Assembly (NCBI GenBank): GCA_003174035.1
Contig: PRDV01000015.1
Location: 1 to 16,713, forward strand
Length of the DNA stretch: 16,713 nucleotides
Source of the DNA: Candidatus Babelota bacterium
GTDB taxonomy: Bacteria > Babelota > Babeliae > Babelales > Babelaceae
Direction: 5' to 3'
Part shown: positions 1-6,199 of the stretch, in pieces
Layout: each line of letters opens with the position of its first letter
Numbering within the stretch: the stretch's first letter is position 1
Program-made: the position numbers and the translations under genes
Notes under the pieces: model-generated
The model's input: the letters and a program-made list of their open reading frames with translations, nothing else
What the model was told of the DNA's origin: nothing
The model's database searches: none

Positions 1-73
<73 letters not shown>

Positions 74-105
74 GGATAATTAACAGTACAAGAAGGTTTT
101 TTGTT

Positions 106-669
106 ATGTCAAAAAAAGAAGAAACTGCACCAAAAAAAACAGCAGTAAAAGAGGCTCCAAAAAGAGAGGCCGTTAAAACAGAAGCTCATGAAGCAGCTCC
201 TAAAGAGGCGGTGAAAAGAGAAGCTCCCAAAAGAGAAATTAAAAGAGAAGCTCCGCGTGAGGTAAAACCAGCGAGTAAGGGCTCCCTTGGACATGGCGTA
301 GGCCGTCGAAAAGCAGCTATTGCGCGTGTTTGGTTAAAACGCGGTAGTGGGGCACTTATCGTTAATGATAAGGAGTATGTAAAGTATTTTGATACGGAAT
401 TATCACGAGCAGCTGCAGCGTTTCCTTTTGAGGTATATCCTCAAGGAGCAAGTAGGTACGATGCTCATGCTAATGTTATTGGCGGTGGATTACCTTCCCA
501 GGCTGATGCCGTTAAGCTAGGGCTTGCCCGTGCATTGTTAGAAATGAATCCAGAGCTTCGTCCCTTACTGAAATCTCATGGACTTTTAACCGTTGATTCA
601 CGCGTTAAAGAACGTAAAAAGTATGGACAAAAAGCAGCTCGACGTAAATTCCAGTTTGTTAAGCGTTAA
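106..669 (+). CDS. rpsI: 30S ribosomal protein S9 with long charged N-terminal extension
   Basis: Ribosomal protein S9 of the small-subunit head, whose C-terminal tail reaches the P-site tRNA. Residues 60-187 are a normal S9: GVGRRKAAIARVWL near 64-77, a Gly-rich patch near 126-128, the SQADAVKLGLARALL segment at 131-145, and the family's basic tail (RKKYGQKAARRKFQFVKR, ending in the usual KR). The protein is 187 residues against about 130 for the family. The excess is residues 1-58, a low-complexity Lys/Glu/Ala/Pro stretch with repeated EAPKRE-like units (17-21, 39-44, 48-52). The start ATG has AGAAGG at 91-96, nine bases upstream, so the extension is probably translated. The usual partner rplM is not seen downstream and would have to lie upstream of the window. 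Confidence 0.96.
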   Translation: MSKKEETAPKKTAVKEAPKREAVKTEAHEAAPKEAVKREAPKREIKREAPREVKPASKGSLGHGVGRRKAAIARVWLKRGSGALIVNDKEYVKYFDTELSRAAAAFPFEVYPQGASRYDAHANVIGGGLPSQADAVKLGLARALLEMNPELRPLLKSHGLLTVDSRVKERKKYGQKAARRKFQFVKR

Positions 670-684
670 TATACAGGGTGGGTT

Positions 685-2529
685 ATGTGCAGTGTTGTGG
701 GATATGTTGGCAAAAACCTCAGTCGTTCATTTGTGATGGAAGGGCTTACGCGTCTTGAATATCGCGGATATGATTCGGCGGGATTTGCATGCTTACACCC
801 GCAAGATCATAGAGTCATTTATACTAAGTCTCAAGGGGGCGTTTCGAATTTACTTAAGAATTTTGAAAAGTCGCCGATAGATGGCTTTCTTGGTATGGGT
901 CACACTCGTTGGTCAACGCATGGGGTTATCTCAACTGAAAATGCACATCCACAGTTTGATTGCAAAAAGATGATCTCTATTGTGCATAACGGCATTATCG
1001 AAAATCATCATGAGCTTCGCCTCAGTCTTATGCAGGCAGGTCATATTTTTCAATCACAAACTGATACTGAGACGATAGCTCACTTATTTGAATCGTTATT
1101 AACTACTCACAAGAATATAAAAGATGCCGTTGTTGGTTTGGTTAACCGGCTAGAAGGGGCATATGCATTTGCCATTCTCATGACACCTTATCCTGATATG
1201 ATGCTCGTGGTTCGTAAGCGATCACCATTATGCATTGGTAGTGGTGATGATGAGATGTTTATCGCTTCTGATATGCTCGCTTTTGCAGGAAAAACCAATA
1301 AAATGCTCTTTCTGCCTGATGAAAGCTTTGCTTTTATTAGAAAAAATAGTATTGAATTATTTGATTTTAAAGGAACTGCTTTGCAGCCCCACTTCCAAAT
1401 TGTTGATATTCCTTGGACTTCCGATATGAAGCAGGGATATGAGCATTTTATGCTTAAAGAAATTTGTGAGCAGAAGCGAGTCATTCAAGATACCGTGAAT
1501 AAATATCGGGCGCAGGAGCACGAGGTTTATCAGAAGATGGGCTTGGTTGCGCAGCAGGTGAAAGAGCTGCAGCGTATAACACTGGTCGGATGCGGTACTT
1601 CATGGCATGCAGCTCGGGTTGCTCAATTTTTCTTTGAAACAATTGCCCGTGTGCGTGTTGATGTTGGCCTAGCATCGGAAATGCGCTATCTTCCTTTCTT
1701 TCTGGAAAAGAATAGTATCGCTATCGGTATTAGCCAATCAGGCGAAACAGCAGATACCTTAGAAGCTTTGCGATTTTTACGTGAGCAATCCGTGCATACT
1801 ATTGCTCTGGTGAATGTTCCCTCAAGTACTATGGTTCGTGAAACAAGAGGGGCGCTTTCTGTTTACGCTGGACCAGAGGTTGCCGTTGCTTCGACTAAAG
1901 CATTCGCTGCACAGGTTACAGCACTCTATTGGCTGGCGCATAAGATAGCTCTTGAAAAGGGGCTTATTAATGAGCGGGCATTAAAGACTGCTGAGAATGA
2001 ATTATTAGTAGCTGCTGAGATCCTTGAAAGTGCTATGGATCAGTATAAGAGAGAGATTGTTCAAAAATTGGCTCCCTATTATGCGCAATTCAAACAGGCG
2101 CTCTTTCTTGGAAGGCATATAAGTTATCCTTTTGCTCAAGAAGCTTCGTTAAAATTAAAAGAAATCTCCTACATATTTACTGACTGTTATCCGGCAGCAG
2201 AGCTTAAGCATGGTCCCCTAGCGCTTGTTGATAAAGAGATGCCTATCTTTATTTTCTCAATTCTTGATCCAGTAATTTATCAAAAATTGGTTTCAAATGC
2301 CCAAGAGGTAAAAGCGCGATCGGGCCATCTGATTGCTTTTGCTTTTGAGGGGCAAAAAGAGCTGATAGAGCTTGCTGATACTGCCTTTGTTATCCCTCGT
2401 GTAAATCCTCTCTTGGGACCTTTGGCGATGACAGGGCTCATGCAGTTATTCAATTATCATATTGCTAGAGTGCTTAATAGGCCAATTGATAAGCCACGTA
2501 ATTTGGCAAAGTCGTTGACGGTTGAATAG
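685..2529 (+). CDS. glmS: Glutamine--fructose-6-phosphate aminotransferase (isomerizing)
   Basis: Makes glucosamine-6-phosphate from fructose-6-phosphate and glutamine, the first step toward UDP-GlcNAc for peptidoglycan and LPS; cytosolic. The 614-residue length is normal. The N-terminal Ntn-type glutaminase domain (about 2-230) begins with Cys2, the nucleophile exposed after Met removal, and carries HTRWSTHG (73-80), HNGIIEN (101-107) and DTETIAH (127-133). Two SIS sugar-isomerase domains follow: CGTSWHAA (303-310), SQSGETADT (350-358), STKAFAAQ (403-410), then SLKLKEISYI (488-497), ELKHGPLAL (506-514) and the typical C-terminus LAKSLTVE. After Cys2 it reads SVVGYVG where GIVGYVG is usual, a mild change. 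It starts 15 nt after rpsI with AGGGTGGG upstream. No glmS ribozyme fits in that gap. It converges on the downstream minus-strand gene with only 12 nt between stops and no obvious terminator. Confidence 0.97.
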   Translation: MCSVVGYVGKNLSRSFVMEGLTRLEYRGYDSAGFACLHPQDHRVIYTKSQGGVSNLLKNFEKSPIDGFLGMGHTRWSTHGVISTENAHPQFDCKKMISIVHNGIIENHHELRLSLMQAGHIFQSQTDTETIAHLFESLLTTHKNIKDAVVGLVNRLEGAYAFAILMTPYPDMMLVVRKRSPLCIGSGDDEMFIASDMLAFAGKTNKMLFLPDESFAFIRKNSIELFDFKGTALQPHFQIVDIPWTSDMKQGYEHFMLKEICEQKRVIQDTVNKYRAQEHEVYQKMGLVAQQVKELQRITLVGCGTSWHAARVAQFFFETIARVRVDVGLASEMRYLPFFLEKNSIAIGISQSGETADTLEALRFLREQSVHTIALVNVPSSTMVRETRGALSVYAGPEVAVASTKAFAAQVTALYWLAHKIALEKGLINERALKTAENELLVAAEILESAMDQYKREIVQKLAPYYAQFKQALFLGRHISYPFAQEASLKLKEISYIFTDCYPAAELKHGPLALVDKEMPIFIFSILDPVIYQKLVSNAQEVKARSGHLIAFAFEGQKELIELADTAFVIPRVNPLLGPLAMTGLMQLFNYHIARVLNRPIDKPRNLAKSLTVE

Positions 2530-2541
2530 AGCCGTACGCAT

Positions 2542-2898
2542 TCATTTTGTCTTATAAATCGGTTTCTCGACAGAGTGAGAATGTAAAACAATGCGATTTT
2601 TTAGAAGTCCTCTTTTTGCTGGGCGCTCCAAGATGAGCGAGTAACCAAAGACGTCAATAATTTTGATGAGTGTTTGCAAAGTGATGTTTTTTCTTTTGGC
2701 AGAGCGTAGTCCTTGTATAATAGTTGGTGAAATCTTTGTGGCTTGTGCTAGTCTTCTTACGGTAATGTCATCTTCTTCCATAAGGGCAAGGATTAGCTCA
2801 GATAAAAGATGTTCGTGATATCCTTCGTCAAACTTTTTTCTTTCATCGGAGTCTAAACTTGCAACAAACTGATCATATGTAGTAGCCGTCTTATTCAT
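2542..2898 (-). CDS. XRE-family helix-turn-helix protein, HigA-like orphan antitoxin
   Basis: A small protein of 118 residues from the chosen start. An acidic helical N-terminal part (about 1-42) is followed by a compact helix-turn-helix fold: ITVRRLAQATKISPTIIQGLRSAKRKN (about 45-71) and LQTLIKIIDVFGYSLIL (74-90), which matches the recognition-helix and closing-helix pattern of XRE/HigA-type antitoxins. A basic tail follows (91-118). I infer that it binds DNA. No RelE/HigB-like toxin gene lies next to it, so it may be a solitary regulator or the survivor of a decayed toxin-antitoxin pair. The open frame extends upstream to an ATG at 2952, but AAGGA at 2906-2910 sits 7 nt before this ATG and 4 nt before the adjacent in-frame ATG at 2901. 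The distal ATG at 2952 overlaps an upstream stop as ATGA and could be used by translational coupling. Confidence 0.75.
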   Translation of the reverse strand: MNKTATTYDQFVASLDSDERKKFDEGYHEHLLSELILALMEEDDITVRRLAQATKISPTIIQGLRSAKRKNITLQTLIKIIDVFGYSLILERPAKRGLLKNRIVLHSHSVEKPIYKTK

Positions 2899-2905
2899 CA
2901 TATTG

Positions 2906-2910
2906 TCCTT
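2906..2910 (-). promoter_or_regulatory. Ribosome binding site choosing the HTH gene start
   Basis: On the minus strand the sequence reads AAAGGACAATATGATG. AAGGA at this place is well spaced for the second ATG (2898) and closer to the first (2901). No comparable Shine-Dalgarno element precedes the distal in-frame ATG at 2952. Confidence 0.5.
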
Positions 2911-2948
2911 TTTTGCTCGAGGGTCTTGAAATTTAAGGGAATGTGATC

Positions 2949-3044
2949 TCATTCATTAAGTTTATCTAGAAGTTTCGTTATATCAACGTCTATTAATGGT
3001 CCTCCATTAAGATGATTTGGAGGAGTTGGTTTTGCGCATTTTTT
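2949..3044 (-). other. Probable out-of-frame 3' end of the S41 protease gene (frameshift at A6 run)
   Basis: On the minus strand the protease frame crosses six A (3044-3039) at GAA AAA ATG. Reading one base further gives an open frame of 29 codons (ending ...ITKLLDKLNE) that stops with TGA at 2951-2949, overlapping an ATG at 2952 as ATGA. Third positions in this alternate frame are almost all A or T, as in neighbouring genes. The annotated frame after the A run has ACC AAC TCC TCC, unusually C-rich third positions, and stops eight codons later. This suggests that the alternate frame was or is the coding one. Explanations are an assembly indel, a recent mutation, or slippage on the A run. It could instead be the tail of a lost upstream gene. 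Confidence 0.45.
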
Positions 3045-4179
3045 CTAGGTATGTGCAGGCACAAATAAGAAGATTGTCTTGTTGGCTCTGATCTTGGTTT
3101 TTAATTGATGCTGAGTCTCGGTTAATTATAACATCTGGGATTACTCCTTTCTGTTCAACAGATGAGCCGTCAACAAGGTAATAGTAGGCCGTGGTGATTT
3201 TAAGGGCGCAGTTGTTGCTCAATGGTTTCACTTCCTGTACCGATCCTTTGCCAAGCGTACGTGTGCCGACTATGATTACTTGCAGGTTTTTGCCGTGATG
3301 CATTCTGAGTGTGCCAGCGAGAATTTCAGCAGCAGAGGCGGTGTTTTCATTCACGAGAAGTGCAATGGGAATGTCTTGTACGATTGGGGCCTTTGTGGTG
3401 TAATAGCGCTCAATTATTTTACCTGCGCGATTTTTTGTTGAAACTACCAGGCTTTTTTTTGGCAAGAAGAGTGCCGCACAATCAACTGCGGCTTGGAGAA
3501 GCCCCCCAGGATTATCTCTCAGGTCAAGGATGAGACCCTTGGGTTTTTTAGTAGCTTTCCGCAAGAATGTTTCAAGCTCTTGAGCAGTTCTTTTGGTAAA
3601 AAGTGGGATTTTGCACTGAAGGATCCGGTGTTCTTTGATGAACGAGCAGGTACATTTTTTTTCTTGAATAAGCTCTCGCCGGAGACTTAAAGCAAGTAGA
3701 TCGGTCTTGTTGCGATGGATAGTGAGTTTAAGTGGCGCATAACGTTTTTCAGACCGTAGTTTTCTTATGCTCTCATGTGTTGAAAGTCCTGCCACACTTT
3801 TTGCATTGATAGTTAGAATTTTGTCTTCAGGTAGAATGCCCGCTTTTTCGGCAGGGCTTTCTGGTGAAACATTCTTAACAACAAGAAAGGGGTCAGATTC
3901 TTGTTTCACCTGCAGTTCGAGTCCTATGCCGTAAAATCCACCAGAGACCGTATCTAATAATTCTCTATATTCAGCTGGTCCCAAAACTTGTGCGTAGGGA
4001 TCGATTTCTTTTGCATAAGCCTGCAGGGCTTTGCTCATGGAGCTGCCATTGGTGATAGGATTATTGAATTCACTATTGATTATCTGCTGGACTTCTTGAG
4101 TTATAGCAGTCCAGTTAGTGGCTTGAAGCGAGAAATATATAAGAAAGCTCGCAATGAGCAAGCGAATGTTACTATCCAC
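3007..4179 (-). CDS. S41 carboxyl-terminal processing protease (CtpA/Prc-like), exported
   Basis: A serine protease of the tail-specific/CTP family that cleaves envelope proteins near their C-termini. The N-terminus (about 6-20, LLIASFLIYFSLQA) is a signal peptide or membrane anchor, placing it in the periplasm. A PDZ domain spans about 80-165, with GFYGIGLEL at 81-89 and SPAEKAGILPEDKILTIN at 108-125. The S41 core follows, with LDLRDNPGGLL at 219-228, the nucleophile Ser282 in NTASAAEILAG and the general-base Lys311 in GTRTLGKGSVQ. The length of 390 is typical of the shorter members. The start is GTG with AAGGG at 4186-4190, six bases away. The last ten residues may be out of frame (see 2949-3044), in which case the intact product would be about 409 residues. 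It is divergent from the toxin-antitoxin operon across a 200-nt gap. Confidence 0.93.
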   Translation of the reverse strand: MDSNIRLLIASFLIYFSLQATNWTAITQEVQQIINSEFNNPITNGSSMSKALQAYAKEIDPYAQVLGPAEYRELLDTVSGGFYGIGLELQVKQESDPFLVVKNVSPESPAEKAGILPEDKILTINAKSVAGLSTHESIRKLRSEKRYAPLKLTIHRNKTDLLALSLRRELIQEKKCTCSFIKEHRILQCKIPLFTKRTAQELETFLRKATKKPKGLILDLRDNPGGLLQAAVDCAALFLPKKSLVVSTKNRAGKIIERYYTTKAPIVQDIPIALLVNENTASAAEILAGTLRMHHGKNLQVIIVGTRTLGKGSVQEVKPLSNNCALKITTAYYYLVDGSSVEQKGVIPDVIINRDSASIKNQDQSQQDNLLICACTYLEKMRKTNSSKSS

Positions 4180-4185
4180 AGATTT

Positions 4186-4190
4186 CCCTT
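4186..4190 (-). promoter_or_regulatory. Ribosome binding site supporting the GTG start of the S41 protease
   Basis: The minus strand reads AAGGGAAATCTGTG, placing AAGGG six bases before GTG. No in-frame ATG precedes the hydrophobic signal segment. A TATACT at 4202-4197 could be a -10 element, but its -35 match is poor and the implied transcript would start almost at this site. Confidence 0.55.
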
Positions 4191-4253
4191 ATTGAGAGTA
4201 TACTCGTTTTGCTTCTCTATAAGAAAGACAATTCAATAGAAGCTAAAAAAAAT

Positions 4254-4289
4254 TTGAAATACAAGAACGAATAAGGTATCATTGATACC
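4254..4289 (+). promoter_or_regulatory. Sigma70-type promoter with overlapping palindromic operator for the toxin-antitoxin operon
   Basis: TTGAAA (4254-4259) is followed after 17 bases by TATCAT (4277-4282), a good -35/-10 pair. The -10 lies inside a perfect inverted repeat, GGTATCA-T-TGATACC (4275-4289), with 7-base arms. A repressor bound there would block RNA polymerase, the standard arrangement for autoregulation by a HigA-type antitoxin. Transcription should begin near 4289, leaving a leader of about 90 nt before the toxin ATG. The assignment of the antitoxin as the binder is inference from position. Confidence 0.72.
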
Positions 4290-4379
4290 CGATTGGTGAA
4301 ATTATAAAATTAAAAAGTTTCATTGAGAAATTTCAAGGTTAGATCGGTTGCGATTTTATGGTAATTGGAGTACTATTTA

Positions 4380-4712
4380 ATGGAGAAAATAAATATAAAG
4401 TATTATAAAAAGGAATCAGGAAATATCCCATTCGATGTATGGTTAGAAGGGTTAGATACAAAAGTTAGAAGAATGATTCTTGGCCGGCTTTTGCGCTTGC
4501 GAGAAGGTTTGTTTGGCGATTATAAAGTGCTTTCTGAATCCCATGGGATATTTGAGCTAAAAGTTGCGCTCTCTCCTGGTTATAGAATATATTATGGTAA
4601 ATATCGGGGTGCGATAATTATACTTTGTGCAGGAAGCAAAAAAACGCAACAAAAGGATATCGAAACTGCCAAACGATATTGGGGAGATTTTAAACTGAGG
4701 AAACAATTATGA
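4380..4712 (+). CDS. Type II toxin, RelE/HigB-like addiction module killer family
   Basis: A 110-residue toxin of the RelE/ParE superfamily, addiction-module killer (HigB-like) branch; relatives cleave mRNA at the ribosome. Visible hallmarks are the amphipathic helical region with WLEGLDTKVRRMILGRLLRL (21-40), REGLFGDYKVL (41-51), the strand GIFELKV (56-62), PGYRIYY (66-72), and the C-terminal SKKTQQKDIETAKRYW (86-101), which is diagnostic for this branch. Most relatives have Arg in the ELR strand motif; here it is Lys61. The frame is open from a TTG at 4365, but the ATG at 4380 has GGAG at 4367-4370, nine bases away, and fits the family length. The stop overlaps the antitoxin start by four bases (ATGA), so the two are translationally coupled, with toxin before antitoxin as in higBA. 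Confidence 0.9.
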   Translation: MEKINIKYYKKESGNIPFDVWLEGLDTKVRRMILGRLLRLREGLFGDYKVLSESHGIFELKVALSPGYRIYYGKYRGAIIILCAGSKKTQQKDIETAKRYWGDFKLRKQL

Positions 4713-5173
4713 AAAAGAAAGTAACGGCTCCAGTCACTGCTTCTTGGGAAGAGGTGATAATTGAAAGACTAAAAAAAGATACTGAATTGTGTGCAGATCT
4801 TTTAACCGATGCAATGAACGAAAAAGATCAGCCTATTTTTTTGAGTGTTCTTCATGATATAGTGAAAGCGCATGGCATTAAAAAAATATCTGCTAAGACA
4901 AAAATCCCTCAGAAAACGCTTAATGCAATTTTCTCTCAAGACGAGCCACTAGAGGTGGGGCTACTTGCACGAATTGTAAGCGGTTTAGGCTGGCGTTTAG
5001 CTTTTCAAACTGGGGATTCGAATCCTTCGTCTCAAAAATCAAAAAAGCGACAGAACCTTCGGGGTTCTGCATTATTGCCTAAAAAACCTAGCAGGGATAA
5101 GAATACCTTTGGTAAAATTGATAGAAAAGATCAACGCTCTGAACTGAGATTGTTAAAGAATGAAAGAATTTAA
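4709..5173 (+). CDS. HigA-like antitoxin (addiction module antidote family) with unusual C-terminal tail
   Basis: The partner of the preceding toxin. Residues 12-100 match the antidote family: a helical lead-in with a DLLTDAMNEKDQPIFLSVLHDIVKAHG-like segment (30-56), then the helix-turn-helix with ISAKTKIPQKTLNAIFS (60-76) and closing helices ending GLGWRLAFQ (92-100). It should neutralise the toxin and bind the operator at 4275-4289. Family members usually end near residue 100. This one continues for 54 more residues, polar and Lys/Arg/Ser-rich, and that extra DNA begins at a T-arm-like palindrome and contains a 7-bp hairpin (see 5014-5069), so the tail may have been acquired by insertion. 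The gene overlaps the toxin by 4 nt and the next gene by 14 nt. Confidence 0.85.
   Translation: MKKKVTAPVTASWEEVIIERLKKDTELCADLLTDAMNEKDQPIFLSVLHDIVKAHGIKKISAKTKIPQKTLNAIFSQDEPLEVGLLARIVSGLGWRLAFQTGDSNPSSQKSKKRQNLRGSALLPKKPSRDKNTFGKIDRKDQRSELRLLKNERI
5014..5069 (+). repeat. tRNA T-arm-like palindrome plus hairpin inside the antitoxin tail
   Basis: GGATTCGAATCC at 5014-5025 is a perfect 12-base palindrome and looks like a tRNA T-loop core (TTCGAAT). Some 25 nt later CAGAACC-TTCGG-GGTTCTG (5051-5069) forms a 7-bp stem with a 5-base loop. Both lie in the stretch encoding the non-conserved antitoxin tail. Such a pair could be a remnant of an integrated palindromic element or of an attachment site copied from a tRNA 3' end. 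No full tRNA or CCA end is visible here. Confidence 0.4.
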
Positions 5174-5447
5174 GAAAGCTGCTACACGCATTTTTATTGG
5201 AAGCGAGCTCATACTCGTTGCATTTTTATATTTAGTGAGTGGTGGTGGTATACGTGCACTCCAGCATGCCGGAGCACAGAATAGTCTTTTATTAGATGAA
5301 ATTAAGCATTTAGAAAGTGAGATTGGTTCGCTTACTCGCGAGCTCGATGAGCGGAATAATAACCCCTTTTATAAAGAGAGTATTGCTCGTAAAGAGCTTC
5401 AGATGGCTTATGCTGATGAGATAATCTATGTTTACCCCAAAGGATGA
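5160..5447 (+). CDS. FtsB/DivIC-family septum formation protein
   Basis: A small bitopic membrane protein of 95 residues with the septum-initiator layout: a short basic N-terminus (1-10), one transmembrane helix (about 11-28, IFIGSELILVAFLYLVS), a coiled coil (about 40-66, heptad-like LLLDEIKHLESEIGSLTREL), and the family's C-terminal signature NPFYKESIARKELQMAYADEI (68-88), equivalent to the usual xPxYIExxAREELGMxxPGE. Family members act with FtsL and FtsQ/DivIB in the divisome. The ATG lies inside the end of the antitoxin gene (14-nt overlap) and lacks a strong Shine-Dalgarno, so translation probably depends on ribosomes finishing the antitoxin. A likely essential division gene is thus downstream of a toxin-antitoxin promoter. 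I saw no convincing internal promoter. FtsL is an alternative, but the C-terminal signature favours FtsB/DivIC. Confidence 0.82.
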   Translation: MKEFKKAATRIFIGSELILVAFLYLVSGGGIRALQHAGAQNSLLLDEIKHLESEIGSLTRELDERNNNPFYKESIARKELQMAYADEIIYVYPKG

Positions 5448-5450
5448 GTA

Positions 5451-6065
5451 ATGTACATACTACCCCCATTGCCCTATGCCTATGATGCATTGGAGCCTTA
5501 TATTGATGCTAGAACAATGGAAATTCATTATACGAAACATCATCAAACGTATATTGATAATCTTAATGCAGCCCTTGAAAAGCACCCAGAGCTACAGAAT
5601 GTTCCGTTAAAAGAGCTACTCGCGAATGTCTCGAGCTTGCCGGAAGATATACGCACTGCTGTGCGCAATAACGGTGGCGGCCATTTTAATCATTCACTCT
5701 TTTGGGATTACATGAGCGCGAAGGGTGGCAATCCTGACGGCGTGCTGAAAGATCATATCATTAAGTCCTTTGGAAGTCTTGATGCCTTTAAGGACGATTT
5801 TAATACAGCAGCAAAAGGGCGGTTTGGAAGTGGTTGGGCGTGGCTTTCATTAAATGTATCGGGTAACTTGATAATAACATCGACTGCTAACCAAGATACT
5901 CCCGTGTCAGACGGGCTTACGCCAGTTTTAGGACTCGACGTATGGGAACATGCGTATTACTTGAAATACCAAAACAGGCGTGTAGATTACATTCAGGCTT
6001 GGTGGTATGTTGTTAACTGGGATAGACTCAATGATGAATACCGGAATCTGATTGGAGGGAAATAG
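5451..6065 (+). CDS. sodA: Superoxide dismutase, Fe/Mn family, Mn-type residues
   Basis: Converts superoxide to oxygen and hydrogen peroxide. The 204-residue length is normal for the family. The metal ligands are His26 (EIHYTKHH), His81 (HFNHSLFW), Asp163 and His167 (DVWEHAYY). Two positions separate Mn from Fe enzymes: this protein has Gly at 77 in GGGHFNHSLFW and Gln148 in TANQDTPV, the Mn-type arrangement; Fe enzymes carry the active-site Gln before the second His instead. No signal peptide is seen, so it should be cytosolic. It begins three bases after the FtsB-like stop, with AAAGGATGAG overlapping that stop as ribosome binding site, which argues for one transcript with the toxin-antitoxin and division genes. 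Metal preference is inferred from sequence; cambialistic enzymes exist. Confidence 0.95.
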   Translation: MYILPPLPYAYDALEPYIDARTMEIHYTKHHQTYIDNLNAALEKHPELQNVPLKELLANVSSLPEDIRTAVRNNGGGHFNHSLFWDYMSAKGGNPDGVLKDHIIKSFGSLDAFKDDFNTAAKGRFGSGWAWLSLNVSGNLIITSTANQDTPVSDGLTPVLGLDVWEHAYYLKYQNRRVDYIQAWWYVVNWDRLNDEYRNLIGGK

Positions 6066-6136
6066 TAGGCTCCGCTTAATGTATTTCTCTAAAAGAATTT
6101 GGCATTCTTCAATTAAGGGAGGGATAAGAACTAACC

Positions 6137-6165
6137 TTGATAAAAGCGTAAAATGGCGCTATAGT
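6137..6165 (+). promoter_or_regulatory. Sigma70-type promoter of the Sel1-repeat gene
   Basis: TTGATA (6137-6142), 17 bases, TATAGT (6160-6165). Transcription would begin near 6172, after the in-frame GTG at 6167, which therefore cannot be the start. It leaves a leader of about 28 nt before the ATG at 6200. This is the best promoter match by eye in the window. Confidence 0.75.
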
Positions 6166-6188
6166 TGTGGGAACTGAAGATGCCAAAA

Positions 6189-6194
6189 AAGGAG
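6189..6194 (+). promoter_or_regulatory. Ribosome binding site deciding the start of the Sel1-repeat gene
   Basis: AAGGAG five bases before ATG 6200, within an A-rich run. It supports this start over the in-frame GTG at 6167 and places the signal peptide at the extreme N-terminus. Confidence 0.75.
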
Positions 6195-6199
6195 AACTT

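Noticed and set aside
670..684. glmS ribozyme upstream of glmS
   Set aside because: Only 15 nt separate rpsI and glmS, far too short for the ribozyme.
4365..4379. TTG at 4365 as start of the toxin
   Set aside because: The GGAG ribosome site overlaps it, and the ATG at 4380 gives the family's normal N-terminus.
6093..6109. Hairpin AAGAAT-TTGGC-ATTCTT after sodA as a terminator
   Set aside because: The stem is AT-rich and weak and no T-run follows; it could be chance in low-GC DNA.
6167..6199. GTG at 6167 as start of the Sel1 protein
   Set aside because: It lies before the predicted transcription start (about 6172), has no ribosome site, and would put charged residues before the signal peptide. 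ATG 6200 has AAGGAG.
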